The notes beneath the pieces are model-generated. The model was not told where the DNA came from. It searched no databases and was given only the letters and a program-made list of their open reading frames with translations. A stretch of 64,000 nucleotides of DNA from Mesoflavibacter sp. Its GTDB lineage: Bacteria > Pseudomonadota > Alphaproteobacteria > UBA8366 > Aestuariispiraceae. Position numbers and translations under genes: made by a program. Positions 18,529 to 27,997 of the stretch are shown here, in pieces (within the stretch, counting starts at the first letter, position 1; every line of letters begins with the position of its first letter). The DNA lies in NCBI GenBank assembly GCA_017792345.1, contig CP051228.1:3688148-3752147 (forward strand). The letters are read 5' to 3'.

Positions 18529-18585
18529 GGCACTAGTTTAAATGGTGCCGTAGACTATCAGGGTGGAACTGGTTATACTAGTGCC
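18529..18585. promoter_or_regulatory. 9-bp inverted repeat in divergent promoter region
   Basis: GGCACTAGT (18529-18537) and its exact complement ACTAGTGCC (18577-18585) flank the 39 bases between the hydrolase and regulator genes. Widely spaced dyads in divergent promoters are typical operator pairs, and the neighbouring CGNR-type protein could bind here. This is inference from layout only. Confidence 0.45.
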
Positions 18586-18607
18586 AAAATGACGTGAAGG
18601 TTCTGCC

Positions 18608-19177
18608 ATGATTTCCGAAATGGATTTCCATACCGATACCGGCCGCTCTTGCCTGGATTTGGCGGCGACATTGGGGGACCGATTTGGATCGCCCTTGGAA
18701 CGGCTTCCCGATCCGGCGGCGTTGGAGGACTGGTTTGCATCGGTGGCGGAAAAGCCGCTAGGGCGATCCGTTACCCAGCCGGAGCTGGATGAGGCGCGCG
18801 CCCTACGGGACAGTATCGGGCGGATCGCGGACTGCCTGTATGACGGCGAGATGCCCGATGCGGAGGATGTCGATCGGATCAATCGTTATGCGGCGATCTT
18901 TCCGCCGCCACCGCGCCTGACGCCGGACGGACGGGGCGTCTCGCAGTCCGATGATTGGTCCTTGGACGCGATACTGGGCGAGGTGGCGCGGGATGCGATA
19001 GACCTGTTGAGCGGACCGGATTTCGCCCGGGTGAAACGCTGCGAGGCCGAAGACTGTTCCGTTCTGTTCGTCGACTATTCCCGGCCGGGCAAGCGGCGCT
19101 GGTGCAGCATGACCCGGTGCGGGAACAGGGCAAAAAAGCGGACCTACAACGCGCGCAATCGGACGGCGGGGAGCTGA
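18608..19177 (+). CDS. ABATE/CGNR zinc-finger domain protein, putative transcription regulator
   Basis: 189 aa. The N-terminal ABATE-type domain starts with the characteristic LDLAATLGDR stretch. The C-terminus is a CGNR zinc finger: Cys pairs in CEAEDC and CSMTRCGNRAKKR, the latter giving the family its name, followed by a basic RTYNARNR tail suited to DNA binding. Such proteins are regarded as stress- or substrate-responsive regulators. It is divergent from the dehalogenase-like hydrolase, with a shared dyad between them. Confidence 0.85.
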   Translation: MISEMDFHTDTGRSCLDLAATLGDRFGSPLERLPDPAALEDWFASVAEKPLGRSVTQPELDEARALRDSIGRIADCLYDGEMPDAEDVDRINRYAAIFPPPPRLTPDGRGVSQSDDWSLDAILGEVARDAIDLLSGPDFARVKRCEAEDCSVLFVDYSRPGKRRWCSMTRCGNRAKKRTYNARNRTAGS

Positions 19178-19186
19178 CGCGGAAGG

Positions 19187-19867
19187 TTAGAAATTCTCGA
19201 CCCAGGGCCGCAACTCGACTTCCCAGGTCCAGGCGCTGCGATGCTGCCGGTGCAGATCCAAATAGGACCGGGCAATGGCGTCCGGCGACAGGAACCGGTC
19301 GTCGTCGGAGACCCGGCTGTCGCTGGCGATCCCGCCGTCGATGACGAAATGCCCGACATGGATGCCTTTCGGCTGCAGCTCGCGCGCCATGGACTGGCAC
19401 AGCCCGCGCAAGCCGAACTTGCCCATCGCGAAGGTCGACGAGTTGGCATAGCCCTTCACGCTGGCCGACGCGCCGGTGAACAGGATCGACCCGCTGCCGC
19501 GCGGCAGCATGCGTCGCGCCGCTTCCCGGCCGACCACGAAACCGCCGAAACAGGTGATCTCAATGGCTTCCTTGACGGCGACTGGGTCCAGCTCATGGAC
19601 ACCGCCGCGCACCCGTTTGGACGGGTTGAATACGACCAGATCTGGAACCTGGGGCAGGGCGTTGAACAGGGCTTCGACCGCCGCCGGATCGGATGCGTCG
19701 CAGGAATGGGCCTGCGCCCCGGTCTCTTGGCATAGCGCCGTCAATTTGTCGGGATTGCGCGCAGCCAGATGCACATCCATGCCCTCCGCCGCGCAAAGCC
19801 GCGCCAGGGAGGCGCTGAGCCCCGCACCGGCGCCGATGATCAGGGCGGTTTCCTTGGCTTCGGTCAT
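19187..19867 (-). CDS. SDR-family protein lacking the catalytic tyrosine
   Basis: 226-aa Rossmann-fold protein. The nucleotide motif is a variant, IGAGAGLSASLA, followed by a DAS segment and FNPS in place of the usual NNAG. The active-site Ser is present (FTGASAS), but the YxxxK motif reads FAMGK: Phe replaces Tyr while Lys is kept. The cofactor may still bind, but normal SDR proton relay should be impaired. The end HFVIDGGI matches a distinct SDR subgroup. It is convergent with the CGNR gene, with 9 bases between their ends. Confidence 0.8.
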   Translation of the reverse strand: MTEAKETALIIGAGAGLSASLARLCAAEGMDVHLAARNPDKLTALCQETGAQAHSCDASDPAAVEALFNALPQVPDLVVFNPSKRVRGGVHELDPVAVKEAIEITCFGGFVVGREAARRMLPRGSGSILFTGASASVKGYANSSTFAMGKFGLRGLCQSMARELQPKGIHVGHFVIDGGIASDSRVSDDDRFLSPDAIARSYLDLHRQHRSAWTWEVELRPWVENF

Positions 19868-19938
19868 GTCGGGCTTCCTTTCGCGCCGGGGATGGGTCCT
19901 TCCTTAGCTGGTGTGATTGGGCCCGGACGCAAGGGTCC

Positions 19939-20715
19939 TCAATGCGGTTGGGTCCCGGTCTCGGTGCTGAAGCGGTCCGCCAGATCGGCCATCGCCCGGA
20001 TATAGGGGGCGGGACCGAAACTGACCCGCCCAACGCCAAGTGCCGACAAAGCGGGTATGTCCGGTGCGTCGCCCATTTTCATCACATTGACCGGCAGGGG
20101 ACTGGCCGCGCAGATTTCGCTGATACCTTCCGCATCGGTCAAGCCAGGAACGAAGAAACCGCTGGCCCCGGCCGCCGCATAGGCTTGCGCACGCTCCAAA
20201 GCTTCCGGGATGAAGGCAGCGTGACGGGTTTTGTCCTTTTCGCGCAGGAACAGGTCGGTGCGTGCGTTCAGGAAGGCGGGAACCCCCTTGGCATCCGCCG
20301 CGCGGCGCAGGGCCGCGATGCGGTCGGCCTGTGCCGCAATAGGGTGCAGCCCGTCGCCGCCGACCACGCGATCCTCAAAATTCACACCGACGATTCCGGT
20401 ATCCAGCAGCGCGGCAAAATTCGCTGCGACATCGGCCGGATCGACCGCATATCCGCCTTCGAAGTCGATCGTGACCGGCACATCGACCGCGCCCGCGATC
20501 CGGCGTGCAATATCCGTCAGGACGTCGCGGGGCAGGGCTTCCCCGTCCGGGTATCCCTGTGCCGCCGCGACGGACCAGCTACCGGTCGCGACCGCCGGTG
20601 CTCCCGCCTCTGCCAAGGCCTTGGCGCTGCCGGCGTCCCAGATGTTATAGAGAACGACGGGATTTCCCTTCACGTGAAGCGTGTTGAAATGCTGCGCCTT
20701 ATCCGCTTGCGGCAT
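19939..20715 (-). CDS. isocitrate lyase/PEP mutase superfamily protein
   Basis: 258-aa TIM barrel of the ICL/PEPM superfamily, whose members make or break C-C or C-P bonds in 2-oxoacids. Seen: LYNIWDAGSAKALAEAG, GSWSVAAAQGYPDG, VTIDFEGGYA and VNFEDRVVGG. The ED loop lacks the EDKxxxxxNS form of true PEP mutase, and the isocitrate lyase KKCGH motif is missing, so neither of those activities is expected; an oxaloacetate-hydrolase or methylisocitrate-lyase-like role is possible. ATG 20715 has AGGAAGGA upstream and overlaps the end of ada by 17 bases, indicating coupling. Confidence 0.82.
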   Translation of the reverse strand: MPQADKAQHFNTLHVKGNPVVLYNIWDAGSAKALAEAGAPAVATGSWSVAAAQGYPDGEALPRDVLTDIARRIAGAVDVPVTIDFEGGYAVDPADVAANFAALLDTGIVGVNFEDRVVGGDGLHPIAAQADRIAALRRAADAKGVPAFLNARTDLFLREKDKTRHAAFIPEALERAQAYAAAGASGFFVPGLTDAEGISEICAASPLPVNVMKMGDAPDIPALSALGVGRVSFGPAPYIRAMADLADRFSTETGTQPH

Positions 20716-21793
20716 GGCGTGTGTCCTTCCTGGCTTGGCTTTGGCGGGCATATTGCCCTTCAAGATCGATCAGGCGCTGTTTGCGCCATAGCCCGCCGCC
20801 ATACCCCGTCAGCGACCCGTCCGCGCCCAGGACGCGGTGGCAGGGGACGACGATGGCGATCTGATTCGCGCCATTGGCGCGGGCCACGGCGCGAACGGCG
20901 TCCGGCCGGCCGATCTGGCGGGCGATGTCGCTGTAACTGCGCGTTGCGCCCGGCGGAATGCGGCGCAGGGCATGCCAGACGGACTTCGTAAATGGGGAGC
21001 CGTGATAGGCCAGCGGCGTCTCGAATTCCGGCCGCTGTCCCCTGAAATACTCCTCCAACTCCTTTGAGATGCGATCCGTCGCATCATAGCGTCCGACACC
21101 GATCCCGCCCTTGGCGATCGCCTGAAGCCGCTTCAATTCTGTCGGAAGGGCTTTGCGGTCGGCGAACTCCAGCAAATGCAGGTTGGTTCTGTCGCAGACG
21201 GCGATCATCGGCCCGATCGGGGTGTCGATCCAATCCGCGCGCAGGATCTCTTCGCCCGTGAACCGGGATGGGGATTGGCCAAGCAGTTTCGCGAAGGCTG
21301 TGCGGAAGCCACTGCCGGAATCGAATCCGGCTTCCAGCTGGGCGTCGATAACGCGCCCGCCTCGCGAGAGTGTCTGGAAGCCGCTTCGCAGACGCGCGGT
21401 GCGGGCCATGTCCAGAAAGGTGATCCCGAAATAGCGTTTGAAGATTCTGCGGACGGTCGAGGGGTCGAATCCCATCGCGGCGATGTCGCGCTCCAGCCAG
21501 CGGCGGGCCGGGTCCGCCTCCAATGCGGCGGTCAAGGCGGCGACGGTCGGATCGTGATCTGATGCCGTCGCCAGCGGGCGGCAGCGCTTGCACGGCCGGT
21601 AACCGGCTTCGACACAGGCGGCGACCGTGTCATGGAAAGTGCAGTTCTCACTCTTGGGTTTGCGCGCCGGACAGGACAGCCGGCAGAAGATCCCCGTTGT
21701 CCGCACAGCGACGAAGACCCGGCCGTCATAGCGCGAATCCTGATCGATCAGGGCCTGATACAGAAGGTCGTGGTTGGGCAGGTCGAAAAGCAT
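20699..21793 (-). CDS. ada: Ada: methylphosphotriester/O6-methylguanine-DNA methyltransferase and regulator
   Basis: 364 aa. The N-terminal zinc domain repairs methylphosphotriesters (RYDGRVFVAVRTTGIFC, then CPARKPKSENC and CKRC as zinc-binding Cys). The middle is an AraC-type DNA-binding region (WLERDIAAMGFDPSTVRRIFKRYFG). The C-terminus is O6-methylguanine methyltransferase with acceptor Cys in VVPCHRVLG. All three Ada parts are present, so it should both repair alkylated DNA and activate an alkylation response. The adjacent downstream ICL/PEPM-family gene overlaps it. Confidence 0.94.
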   Translation of the reverse strand: MLFDLPNHDLLYQALIDQDSRYDGRVFVAVRTTGIFCRLSCPARKPKSENCTFHDTVAACVEAGYRPCKRCRPLATASDHDPTVAALTAALEADPARRWLERDIAAMGFDPSTVRRIFKRYFGITFLDMARTARLRSGFQTLSRGGRVIDAQLEAGFDSGSGFRTAFAKLLGQSPSRFTGEEILRADWIDTPIGPMIAVCDRTNLHLLEFADRKALPTELKRLQAIAKGGIGVGRYDATDRISKELEEYFRGQRPEFETPLAYHGSPFTKSVWHALRRIPPGATRSYSDIARQIGRPDAVRAVARANGANQIAIVVPCHRVLGADGSLTGYGGGLWRKQRLIDLEGQYARQSQARKDTRHAASG

Positions 21794-21867
21794 GTCCGCA
21801 TCCTAATCGCGCTGCGCGGACCGTCCGACGAAATTCGGGCACCACTGTCGATTTTTGCGCCCCCGCC

Positions 21868-22833
21868 TCAGACGACCCGGCTGGGCAAGGGGCGGCCAGA
21901 GAAATGGGCGGCCAGATTGTCCAGGCAGCGAAACCCCATATCGTTGCGCGTCTCCACTGTCGCCGAGCCGATATGCGGCAACAGGAAGACGTTCGGCAGG
22001 TCCAGATAGCGCGGGTCCAGCTTCGGTTCGCCGGTAAAGACATCCAGGCCGGCGGCAAAAACCTTGCCGGATTTCAAGGCGTCGATCAGGGCATCGTCGA
22101 CCAGGACTGGGCCGCGCGCCGTATTGGCGACGACTGCCCCGTCCGGCAGCAGCGCGATCCGCTCAGCGTTCAGCCAATGGTGCGTCTCCGGCGTCAACGG
22201 GCAGGTCAGCGCCAGGAAATCGCAATGCGGCAGCATAGCCGCCGCATCGGCATAGAAGGTCGCCCCCTGATCGTCGGGGGCGTTCAGCGGCCGGCGATTG
22301 TGATAGAGAACCGTCATGCCGAAACCCTGGGCGCGTCGGGCGACGGCCTGGCCGATCCGGCCCATGCCGACAATGCCCAGGCGCTTACCGGACATGTGCA
22401 CGCCCAGGATGTCGCGTGGCGCCCAGCGGCCCCACTTTCCCTCGCGCAGAATGCGTTCGGAATCCTGGGCCATGCGTGCCGCACCTAACAGGCAGAGGAT
22501 CGTCGTATCCGCCGTCGCGTCCGTCAGGACGTCTGGTGTGTTGGTAACGATCAGCCCACGCGCCTTCGCCGCGTTCAGGTCGATGTGATCGCAGCCGACG
22601 GAGAAGGTCGCCAGGATCTCGACGCTTTCCGGCAGGCGGGCGATGGTGTCGGCGTCCATCTTCTCCGTCGGGCTACAGATGATGCCCCGGCATCCCGCTG
22701 CGCCGGCGACGACGGCATCGCTGTCCAGGGGGCGATCGTCCGGGTTGGAAATGGCGGCGAATTTGCTGTGGAAGCGGGTTTCGACGGCTTCCGGCATCAG
22801 ACGGGTGGCCAGCACTTTCGGACGGTCGGTCAT
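21868..22833 (-). CDS. D-2-hydroxyacid dehydrogenase
   Basis: NAD(P)-dependent reduction of glyoxylate, hydroxypyruvate or a related 2-oxoacid; 321 aa. The cofactor motif is GIVGMGRIGQAVARRA. Catalytic Arg is in ANTARGPVL, Glu in TGEPKLDP and His in LLPHIGSAT, a complete triad. Sequence style (NTPDVLTDATADT) fits the glycerate dehydrogenase/glyoxylate reductase subgroup. It stands alone between ada and the chromate genes. Substrate not decided from sequence. Confidence 0.9.
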   Translation of the reverse strand: MTDRPKVLATRLMPEAVETRFHSKFAAISNPDDRPLDSDAVVAGAAGCRGIICSPTEKMDADTIARLPESVEILATFSVGCDHIDLNAAKARGLIVTNTPDVLTDATADTTILCLLGAARMAQDSERILREGKWGRWAPRDILGVHMSGKRLGIVGMGRIGQAVARRAQGFGMTVLYHNRRPLNAPDDQGATFYADAAAMLPHCDFLALTCPLTPETHHWLNAERIALLPDGAVVANTARGPVLVDDALIDALKSGKVFAAGLDVFTGEPKLDPRYLDLPNVFLLPHIGSATVETRNDMGFRCLDNLAAHFSGRPLPSRVV

Positions 22834-22927
22834 CGGGCAACTCCCCCTTGCGATCTAACAATGGCGCGCAGAATAGGATGGCGCGCGGCCCCGGAACATG
22901 TACGGCAGCGACAGGAATGCCAACATA

Positions 22928-22956
22928 TTGACTGCGGTGAAGCGGCTTCGTATCTT
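22928..22956 (+). promoter_or_regulatory. putative sigma-70 type promoter for chromate genes
   Basis: TTGACT (22928-22933) and TATCTT (22951-22956) are separated by 17 bases, 87 bases before the rhodanese-ChrB start. This is the only clear -35/-10 pair in this intergenic region. Confidence 0.5.
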
Positions 22957-23042
22957 TTCCGCGCTGGGGCATGCGATCGCCCCGTGAGGCGTCAGCCCGA
23001 GAGTCGCGTCCTTTAAACCCTGAAATGAAGGGAGGACGTGTT

Positions 23043-23864
23043 ATGGCGTCTCCGACTGAAATCACCGTACAGCAATTGTCAAAACTGATCGGCCTGCCGA
23101 ACTGCCCGGCACTGATCGATATCCGCATCGATGAGGACTTTGATGCGGATCCGCGCTTCATTCCCGGTGCGCGGCGCAGGCGGCATGCCGAGTTGCAATC
23201 TTGGCTGTCCCACTATGCCGGGCAGAAGGCCGTGATCATCTGCCATAAGGGCAAGAAGTTAAGTCAGGGCGTCGCGGCCCTGATGCGCGCCGAGGGGATC
23301 GAGGCGGAAACGCTGGAGGGCGGATTCGTCGCTTGGGCGCAGGCCGGCCTGCCCACGGTGAACCCGGCGCGCCTGCCAGAACCGGACGGACAGGGCCGGA
23401 CTTTGTGGGTGACGCGGGCACGGCCCAAGGTGGACCGTGTCGCCTGTCCCTGGCTGATCCGGCGGTTTGTCGATCCCAATGCAGTGTTCCTGTTCGTTTC
23501 ACCGTCCGAAGTGATGGACGTTGCGGATCGCTTCGGCGCCGAACCATTCGATCTGGAAGGCGCCTTTTGGAGCCATCGTGGCGAGGAATGTACCTTCGAT
23601 ACCATGCTGCGGGAATTCGAATTGGACCAGCCGGCCCTGCGGCACTTATCCGTCATCGTGCGCGGCGCTGACACCGCCCGGCCCGAACTTGCGCCGGAAT
23701 GCGCGGGCCTGCTTGCCGCATCGCTCGGGCTGTCGCGCATGTATCGCGACGACCTTCATCAATTGGACGCGGCGATGGGGGTATACGACGCATTCTACCG
23801 CTGGTGCCGGGACGCCACGGAAGAAGCACATGACTGGCCGATGCAATCGGGAGGGGGCAAATGA
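23043..23864 (+). CDS. rhodanese-chromate resistance (ChrB C-terminal) fusion protein
   Basis: 273 aa. The N-terminal ~110 residues form a rhodanese domain (ALIDIRIDEDFD, catalytic-loop Cys in IICHKGKKLSQG, LEGGFVAWAQAGLPTV). The C-terminal part matches the ChrB chromate-resistance domain (RPKVDRVACPWLIRRFVDP, EECTFDTMLREF, LSRMYRDDLHQL). ChrB-type proteins regulate or support chromate resistance; here the usual ChrB N-terminus is replaced by rhodanese. ATG 23043 has GGAGG upstream. Its end overlaps the ATG of chrA (ATGA), so they are co-translated. Confidence 0.88.
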   Translation: MASPTEITVQQLSKLIGLPNCPALIDIRIDEDFDADPRFIPGARRRRHAELQSWLSHYAGQKAVIICHKGKKLSQGVAALMRAEGIEAETLEGGFVAWAQAGLPTVNPARLPEPDGQGRTLWVTRARPKVDRVACPWLIRRFVDPNAVFLFVSPSEVMDVADRFGAEPFDLEGAFWSHRGEECTFDTMLREFELDQPALRHLSVIVRGADTARPELAPECAGLLAASLGLSRMYRDDLHQLDAAMGVYDAFYRWCRDATEEAHDWPMQSGGGK

Positions 23865-25216
23865 CCGATACCGCAATGAATGGGCGCGATGGGGTCCAGA
23901 CTGCCGGTGAGCCGCGTTTCGCCGACGCCGTCCGGATGTGGTTCAAGATCGGGCTGTTGTCCTTCGGCGGGCCGGCCGGGCAGATAGCCCTGATGCACCG
24001 GGAAGTCGTGGAGACCAGGCATTGGGTCGATGAGCGCCGGTTTCTGCACGCTTTGAACTTCTGTTCCCTGTTGCCGGGGCCGGAAGCACAGCAATTGGCG
24101 ACCTATCTGGGATGGCTGATCCACGGCGCAAAAGGGGGCTGGGTCGCGGGTCTGGCCTTCATTCTGCCGGGCGCGGCTGTGATGCTGATCCTGTCGCTGA
24201 TCTTCGTGCGGTTCGGCGATGTCGGCGTGGTGTCGGCGCTGTTCTTCGGCCTGACCTGCGCCGTGGTGGCCGTGGTCGCCCATGCGGTTTTGCGCATCGC
24301 CAAGAAGGCGCTTGTCGGGCCAATCCCCTGGTTGACTGCGGCGGCCGCCTTCGTCGCCTTGTTCGTGTTCGGCGTGCCGTTTCCGGTTGTCGTCCTGGCG
24401 GCGGGCCTTCTGGGCCTGGCCGTCCCGGGCGTCTTCGCCGCGGGCAGTCACGGCAAGGCTTAGGATGAAAGCGAAAGCCTGCTGGACAAGCTGAGCCGGA
24501 TCGACCCCGGCCGCGCCGCGCGTCATGCGGCCTCGGCATGCAAATCCGGAATACTGGCTTTGGTTCTCTGGGCCGTGCCGGTCTTGTTGCTGCTGCCGGT
24601 CGGGGGGTTGTGCTCGGATGTGGCGGTGTTCTTCTCGAAGATGGCCGTCGTCACCTTCGGTGGCGCGTACGCGGTTCTTTCCTATGTCGCCCAGCAGGCG
24701 GTGGAGAACTATGCCTGGCTCACGGCCGACGCAATGCTGTCCGGCCTGGGGCTGGCGGAAACAACCCCTGGCCCGCTGATCCTCGTCCTTGAATTCGTCG
24801 GCTTCCTGGCTGGCTACGGGACGCATGGATTGGCAGGGGCGGTGCTGGCGGCCCTCCTGACCCTGTGGGTGACATTCGCGCCCTGTTTTGCCTTTGTGTT
24901 TCTGGGCGCACCGCATATCGAACGGATTCAAAAGAAGCCGCGCCTGGCCGGGGCGCTGGCCGGGATCACGGCGGCGGTGGTCGGCGTTGTCGCGAATATG
25001 GCGCTCTGGTTCGGCTTGCGGGTCTGTTTTGGGGAGTTGACCGTTCCCGCCTGGGCACCGCCGGCGTTGGAACTTCCGGTTCTCAGCAGCGTCGACCCCG
25101 CCGCGGCGGCGATCGTCGCGGTCGCCGTTGCGCTGCTCTACAGCGGCAAGGTGGGGGTGGTGACGCTTCTGGGATTGTGTTCCGTGCTGGGCATTCTGGC
25201 GCGCATCGCCTTTTGA
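23861..25216 (+). pseudogene. chrA: chromate transporter ChrA interrupted by an in-frame amber codon
   Basis: ChrA is a membrane chromate efflux protein of two homologous halves. Here codons run in one frame from ATG 23861 to 25216 (about 451 aa, normal length) except for TAG at 24461-24463. The first half (1-200: FKIGLLSFGGPAGQIALMHRE, NFCSLLPGPEAQQLATYLGW) and the second (KMAVVTFGGAYAVLSYVAQQ, LGLAETTPGPLILVLEFVGF) both look intact, and the sequence continues past the stop in the same frame (DESESLLDKLSRIDPG). No good ribosome site exists for a separate second half (best start TTG 24560). A recent nonsense mutation, readthrough, or a base error are the options. Confidence 0.82.
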
Positions 25217-25238
25217 CGGATTGCGGCGCGGCGGGCCA

Positions 25239-26516
25239 TCAGTGCCAGCCGCGCCCCTTTTTCAGGATGTCCTTGCCCAGCTTCGCACGGACGGCGTCGA
25301 TGGCGCGTTCGACCTTCGCCCGCTTGCCGGAATCCGGGTCGGCGAGGTCGAGCGGGTCTGCCTGGGCGGGATCGGTCAGTTCCGACGCGCCGATACCGAT
25401 CAGACGGAAAGCCCGGCCGTTGGCTTCCTTTTCCAACAGCGGTGCGGCGGTGCGGTAAAGCGTCTCCGCCAATTGGGTCGGATCGGGCAATGTGCGCGAC
25501 CGGGTGACGGTGCGGAAATCCTTGGTCTTGAGCTTCAGCGTGACCGTGCGGCCGGCGAATTCCTTGGCCTTCAGTCGACGGGATACCTTCTCGCAAAGCG
25601 GCCACAGTTCCGCTTTCAGCGTTTCGGGATCGTCGATATCCGTGTTGAACGTCGTTTCCGAGGAGATGGATTTCGTCTCGCCGTCCGGCGACACGGTCCG
25701 GTCGTCCTCGCCGCGCGCGAAATGATACAGGCGCTTTCCCATGGCACCATAGCGTGCCATCAGATCGATCTTCTCGAACTTATGAAGGTCGCCGATGGTC
25801 TGAACGCCATCCGCTTCCAGCTTGGCGCGCAGGGACTTGCCGACGCCCCAGATCAGGCCGACCGGCTGTTCGGTCAGGAACGATACCGCTTCCGCCCGGC
25901 CGATCACCGCGAAGCCGCGCGGCTTATCCAGGTCGGACGCAATCTTCGCCAAGGATTTGTTATAGCTGAGCCCGATCGATGCGGTTACCCCGACTTCCCG
26001 TTCGATCCGACCGACCAGCCAGGCCAGTGTCGCAGCCGGGGACCGGCCATGCAGCCGAGCCGTGCCCGTCAGATCCAGAAACGCCTCGTCGATGGACAGC
26101 GGTTCGACCATGGGTGTCGCTTCCAACATCAGCGCGCGGACCTCACGGCCGGCGGCGGCGTATTTGTCCATGTTCGGTTTGATGACCACGGCGTTGGGGC
26201 AGGCTTTCAACGCCTTGAACATCGGCATGGCGGATCGCACGCCATAGATCCGCGCGACGTAGCAGGCCGCCGAGACCACGCCCCGCGTGCCGCCGCCGAC
26301 TATGACCGGTTTGTCCGCAAGGCTAGGATCGTCGCGCTTTTCGACCGACGCATAGAAGGCGTCGCAATCGATATGTGCGATCGACAGGCTGTCCAGTTCG
26401 GGATGATCGATCAGCCGCGTCGACCGGCAAGACGGGCAGCGCGCGGGCAGGGGGCGGCCCTCCTCGATCACACTGGATTTCTGGCAGTCGCGGCAAAGCT
26501 GAACGCGGTCGGTCAT
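25239..26516 (-). CDS. dinB: DNA polymerase IV with N-terminal zinc-finger-like extension
   Basis: Y-family translesion polymerase, about 425 aa. Palm motifs: [14 protein letters not shown] (metal Asp), [13 protein letters not shown] (metal Asp/Glu), then [19 protein letters not shown] ~47-residue extension precedes the usual start and carries Cys8, Cys11, Cys27 and Cys30 in two CxxC pairs, likely a zinc ribbon. ATG 26516 overlaps the ROK gene stop by ATGA, implying translational coupling; a longer reading from 26546 would overlap more. There is no typical beta-clamp motif at the tail that I can assign with confidence. Confidence 0.92.
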   Translation of the reverse strand: MTDRVQLCRDCQKSSVIEEGRPLPARCPSCRSTRLIDHPELDSLSIAHIDCDAFYASVEKRDDPSLADKPVIVGGGTRGVVSAACYVARIYGVRSAMPMFKALKACPNAVVIKPNMDKYAAAGREVRALMLEATPMVEPLSIDEAFLDLTGTARLHGRSPAATLAWLVGRIEREVGVTASIGLSYNKSLAKIASDLDKPRGFAVIGRAEAVSFLTEQPVGLIWGVGKSLRAKLEADGVQTIGDLHKFEKIDLMARYGAMGKRLYHFARGEDDRTVSPDGETKSISSETTFNTDIDDPETLKAELWPLCEKVSRRLKAKEFAGRTVTLKLKTKDFRTVTRSRTLPDPTQLAETLYRTAAPLLEKEANGRAFRLIGIGASELTDPAQADPLDLADPDSGKRAKVERAIDAVRAKLGKDILKKGRGWH

Positions 26517-27415
26517 TTTCCGGACGCGGCGGCCGGCCACAGCCACGCCGCCCCCCTGACGCCGCTGTCCGATCCGTGCCGGTTCTGCAGCAGCGGGGTC
26601 TCGACACTGTCGGAAAAGACATAGCGCCCCCAGCGGGCGGGAACGGACTGATAAAGCCCCTGGATCTGTGACAGGCCGCCACCCAGAACGATGGCGTCCG
26701 GGTCGAAAAGATTGATGACATGGGACAACGCGCGGGCCAGCCGGTCCGCATAACGTGCCAGGGACGCGGTGCGCCCTGGCAGGTCACCGGCCGCGATCAT
26801 TTCCGCGTCGATCTCTTCCCCCGCATCATGGGCATGATGCGCGCTGAGTGCCGGGCCGCTGAGGAAGGTTTCGATGCAGCCGGTCTTGCCGCAATAACAG
26901 GAAAATTTCGGATCCGTAACCGGATCGGTCCACGGCAGCGGATTGTGGCCCCATTCGCCGGCGATTCCGTTCGGCCCCGAAATCAACGTGCCGCCCACTG
27001 AAAGGCCGCCGCCGACGCCGGTTCCCAAGATCACGCCGAACACATTGTGGTAGCCTTGCCCGGCGCCGTCGGTCGCTTCCGACAAGGTGAAACAATCGGC
27101 GTCATTGGCGACTCGGACCTTTCGGCCGGTCAGGGATTCGATATCCCGGTCCAACGGCTTGCCGATCAGCCACGTGGAATTGGCGTTCTTTACCAGGCCG
27201 GTACGCTTGGAAACCGTCCCCGGGATGCCGATGCCCAGGGGTATATCAGGCCGGTCGGGTCCGGCCAGTTCGTTGGCCAGATCGCGAATCGCATTCAGCG
27301 TCGTTCCATAGTCGCCGCGCGGGCTGGGCCGTTTCAGATGATTTTGCACCGCGCCCGCATCGTCCAGCACAACGCCGGAAATCTTCGTCCCGCCCAGGTC
27401 GATACCGATGCGCAC
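26513..27415 (-). CDS. ROK-family sugar kinase
   Basis: 300-aa cytoplasmic sugar kinase, probably fructokinase or N-acetylhexosamine kinase. ATP-binding [17 protein letters not shown] lies at the N-terminus. The catalytic Asp region is [11 protein letters not shown], and the ROK zinc signature is [21 protein letters not shown] 27415 is chosen because GAGGAG lies 6 bases upstream and it begins right at the conserved motif; upstream readings to 27559 add unrelated sequence. It is upstream of dinB in a coupled pair, an unexpected partnership. Confidence 0.87.
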   Translation of the reverse strand: MRIGIDLGGTKISGVVLDDAGAVQNHLKRPSPRGDYGTTLNAIRDLANELAGPDRPDIPLGIGIPGTVSKRTGLVKNANSTWLIGKPLDRDIESLTGRKVRVANDADCFTLSEATDGAGQGYHNVFGVILGTGVGGGLSVGGTLISGPNGIAGEWGHNPLPWTDPVTDPKFSCYCGKTGCIETFLSGPALSAHHAHDAGEEIDAEMIAAGDLPGRTASLARYADRLARALSHVINLFDPDAIVLGGGLSQIQGLYQSVPARWGRYVFSDSVETPLLQNRHGSDSGVRGAAWLWPAAASGK

Positions 27416-27597
27416 GCCGTTCTCCTCGCCATCTTGGGGCTCGAAAACCGTCGCCACCCCTGTCATTATGATATAGAACGAAGCGAGCGCCGCGTCTTTG
27501 CCGATTTGTCGTTTTCGGCGGGCCGGCGCATCGATCGGATTCGCGGTGCGACATGGCACCGTAACGCAAGTGAGTAGGTACCGGCATAGGGGGCCAA

Positions 27598-27963
27598 ATG
27601 GCGAAGACGGTTTTGATCGTTGAGGACAACGAACTCAACATGAAGCTGTTTCATGATTTGCTGGATTCGAAGGGCTACGAGATTCTGCAGACGCGGGATG
27701 GTATGGAAGCCCTGAAAATCGCGCGCAGCGACAAACCGGATCTGATTCTGATGGACATCCAGTTGCCGGAAGTTTCAGGGCTGGAAGTGACCAAGTGGAT
27801 CAAGGAAGACGACGACCTCCGGCATATTCCGGTGATCGCCGTGACGGCGTTTGCGATGAAGGGCGACGAGGAAAAAATCCTCGAAGGCGGCTGCGAGGCA
27901 TATATCGCGAAGCCGATTTCGGTGGCGAATTTCTTGTCCACGGTGGAAAAATTCCTGTCTTAG
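27598..27963 (+). CDS. divK: single-domain response regulator DivK
   Basis: 121-aa receiver-only protein. Acidic pocket in VEDNELN, phospho-acceptor Asp53 in [11 protein letters not shown], and Lys105 in YIAKPIS. In alphaproteobacteria DivK relays cell-cycle polarity signals that restrain CtrA activity. Adjacency to pleD (34 bases downstream) is the conserved divK-pleD arrangement and supports the name. Confidence 0.93.
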   Translation: MAKTVLIVEDNELNMKLFHDLLDSKGYEILQTRDGMEALKIARSDKPDLILMDIQLPEVSGLEVTKWIKEDDDLRHIPVIAVTAFAMKGDEEKILEGGCEAYIAKPISVANFLSTVEKFLS

Positions 27964-27997
27964 GACCATGCCGGATCTCTGGAAGGACTAGCAGCGT

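Noticed and set aside
19939-20715. PEP mutase for phosphonate biosynthesis
   Set aside because: The EDKxxxxxNS loop of true PEP mutase is missing and no phosphonopyruvate decarboxylase is near, so phosphonate synthesis is not supported.
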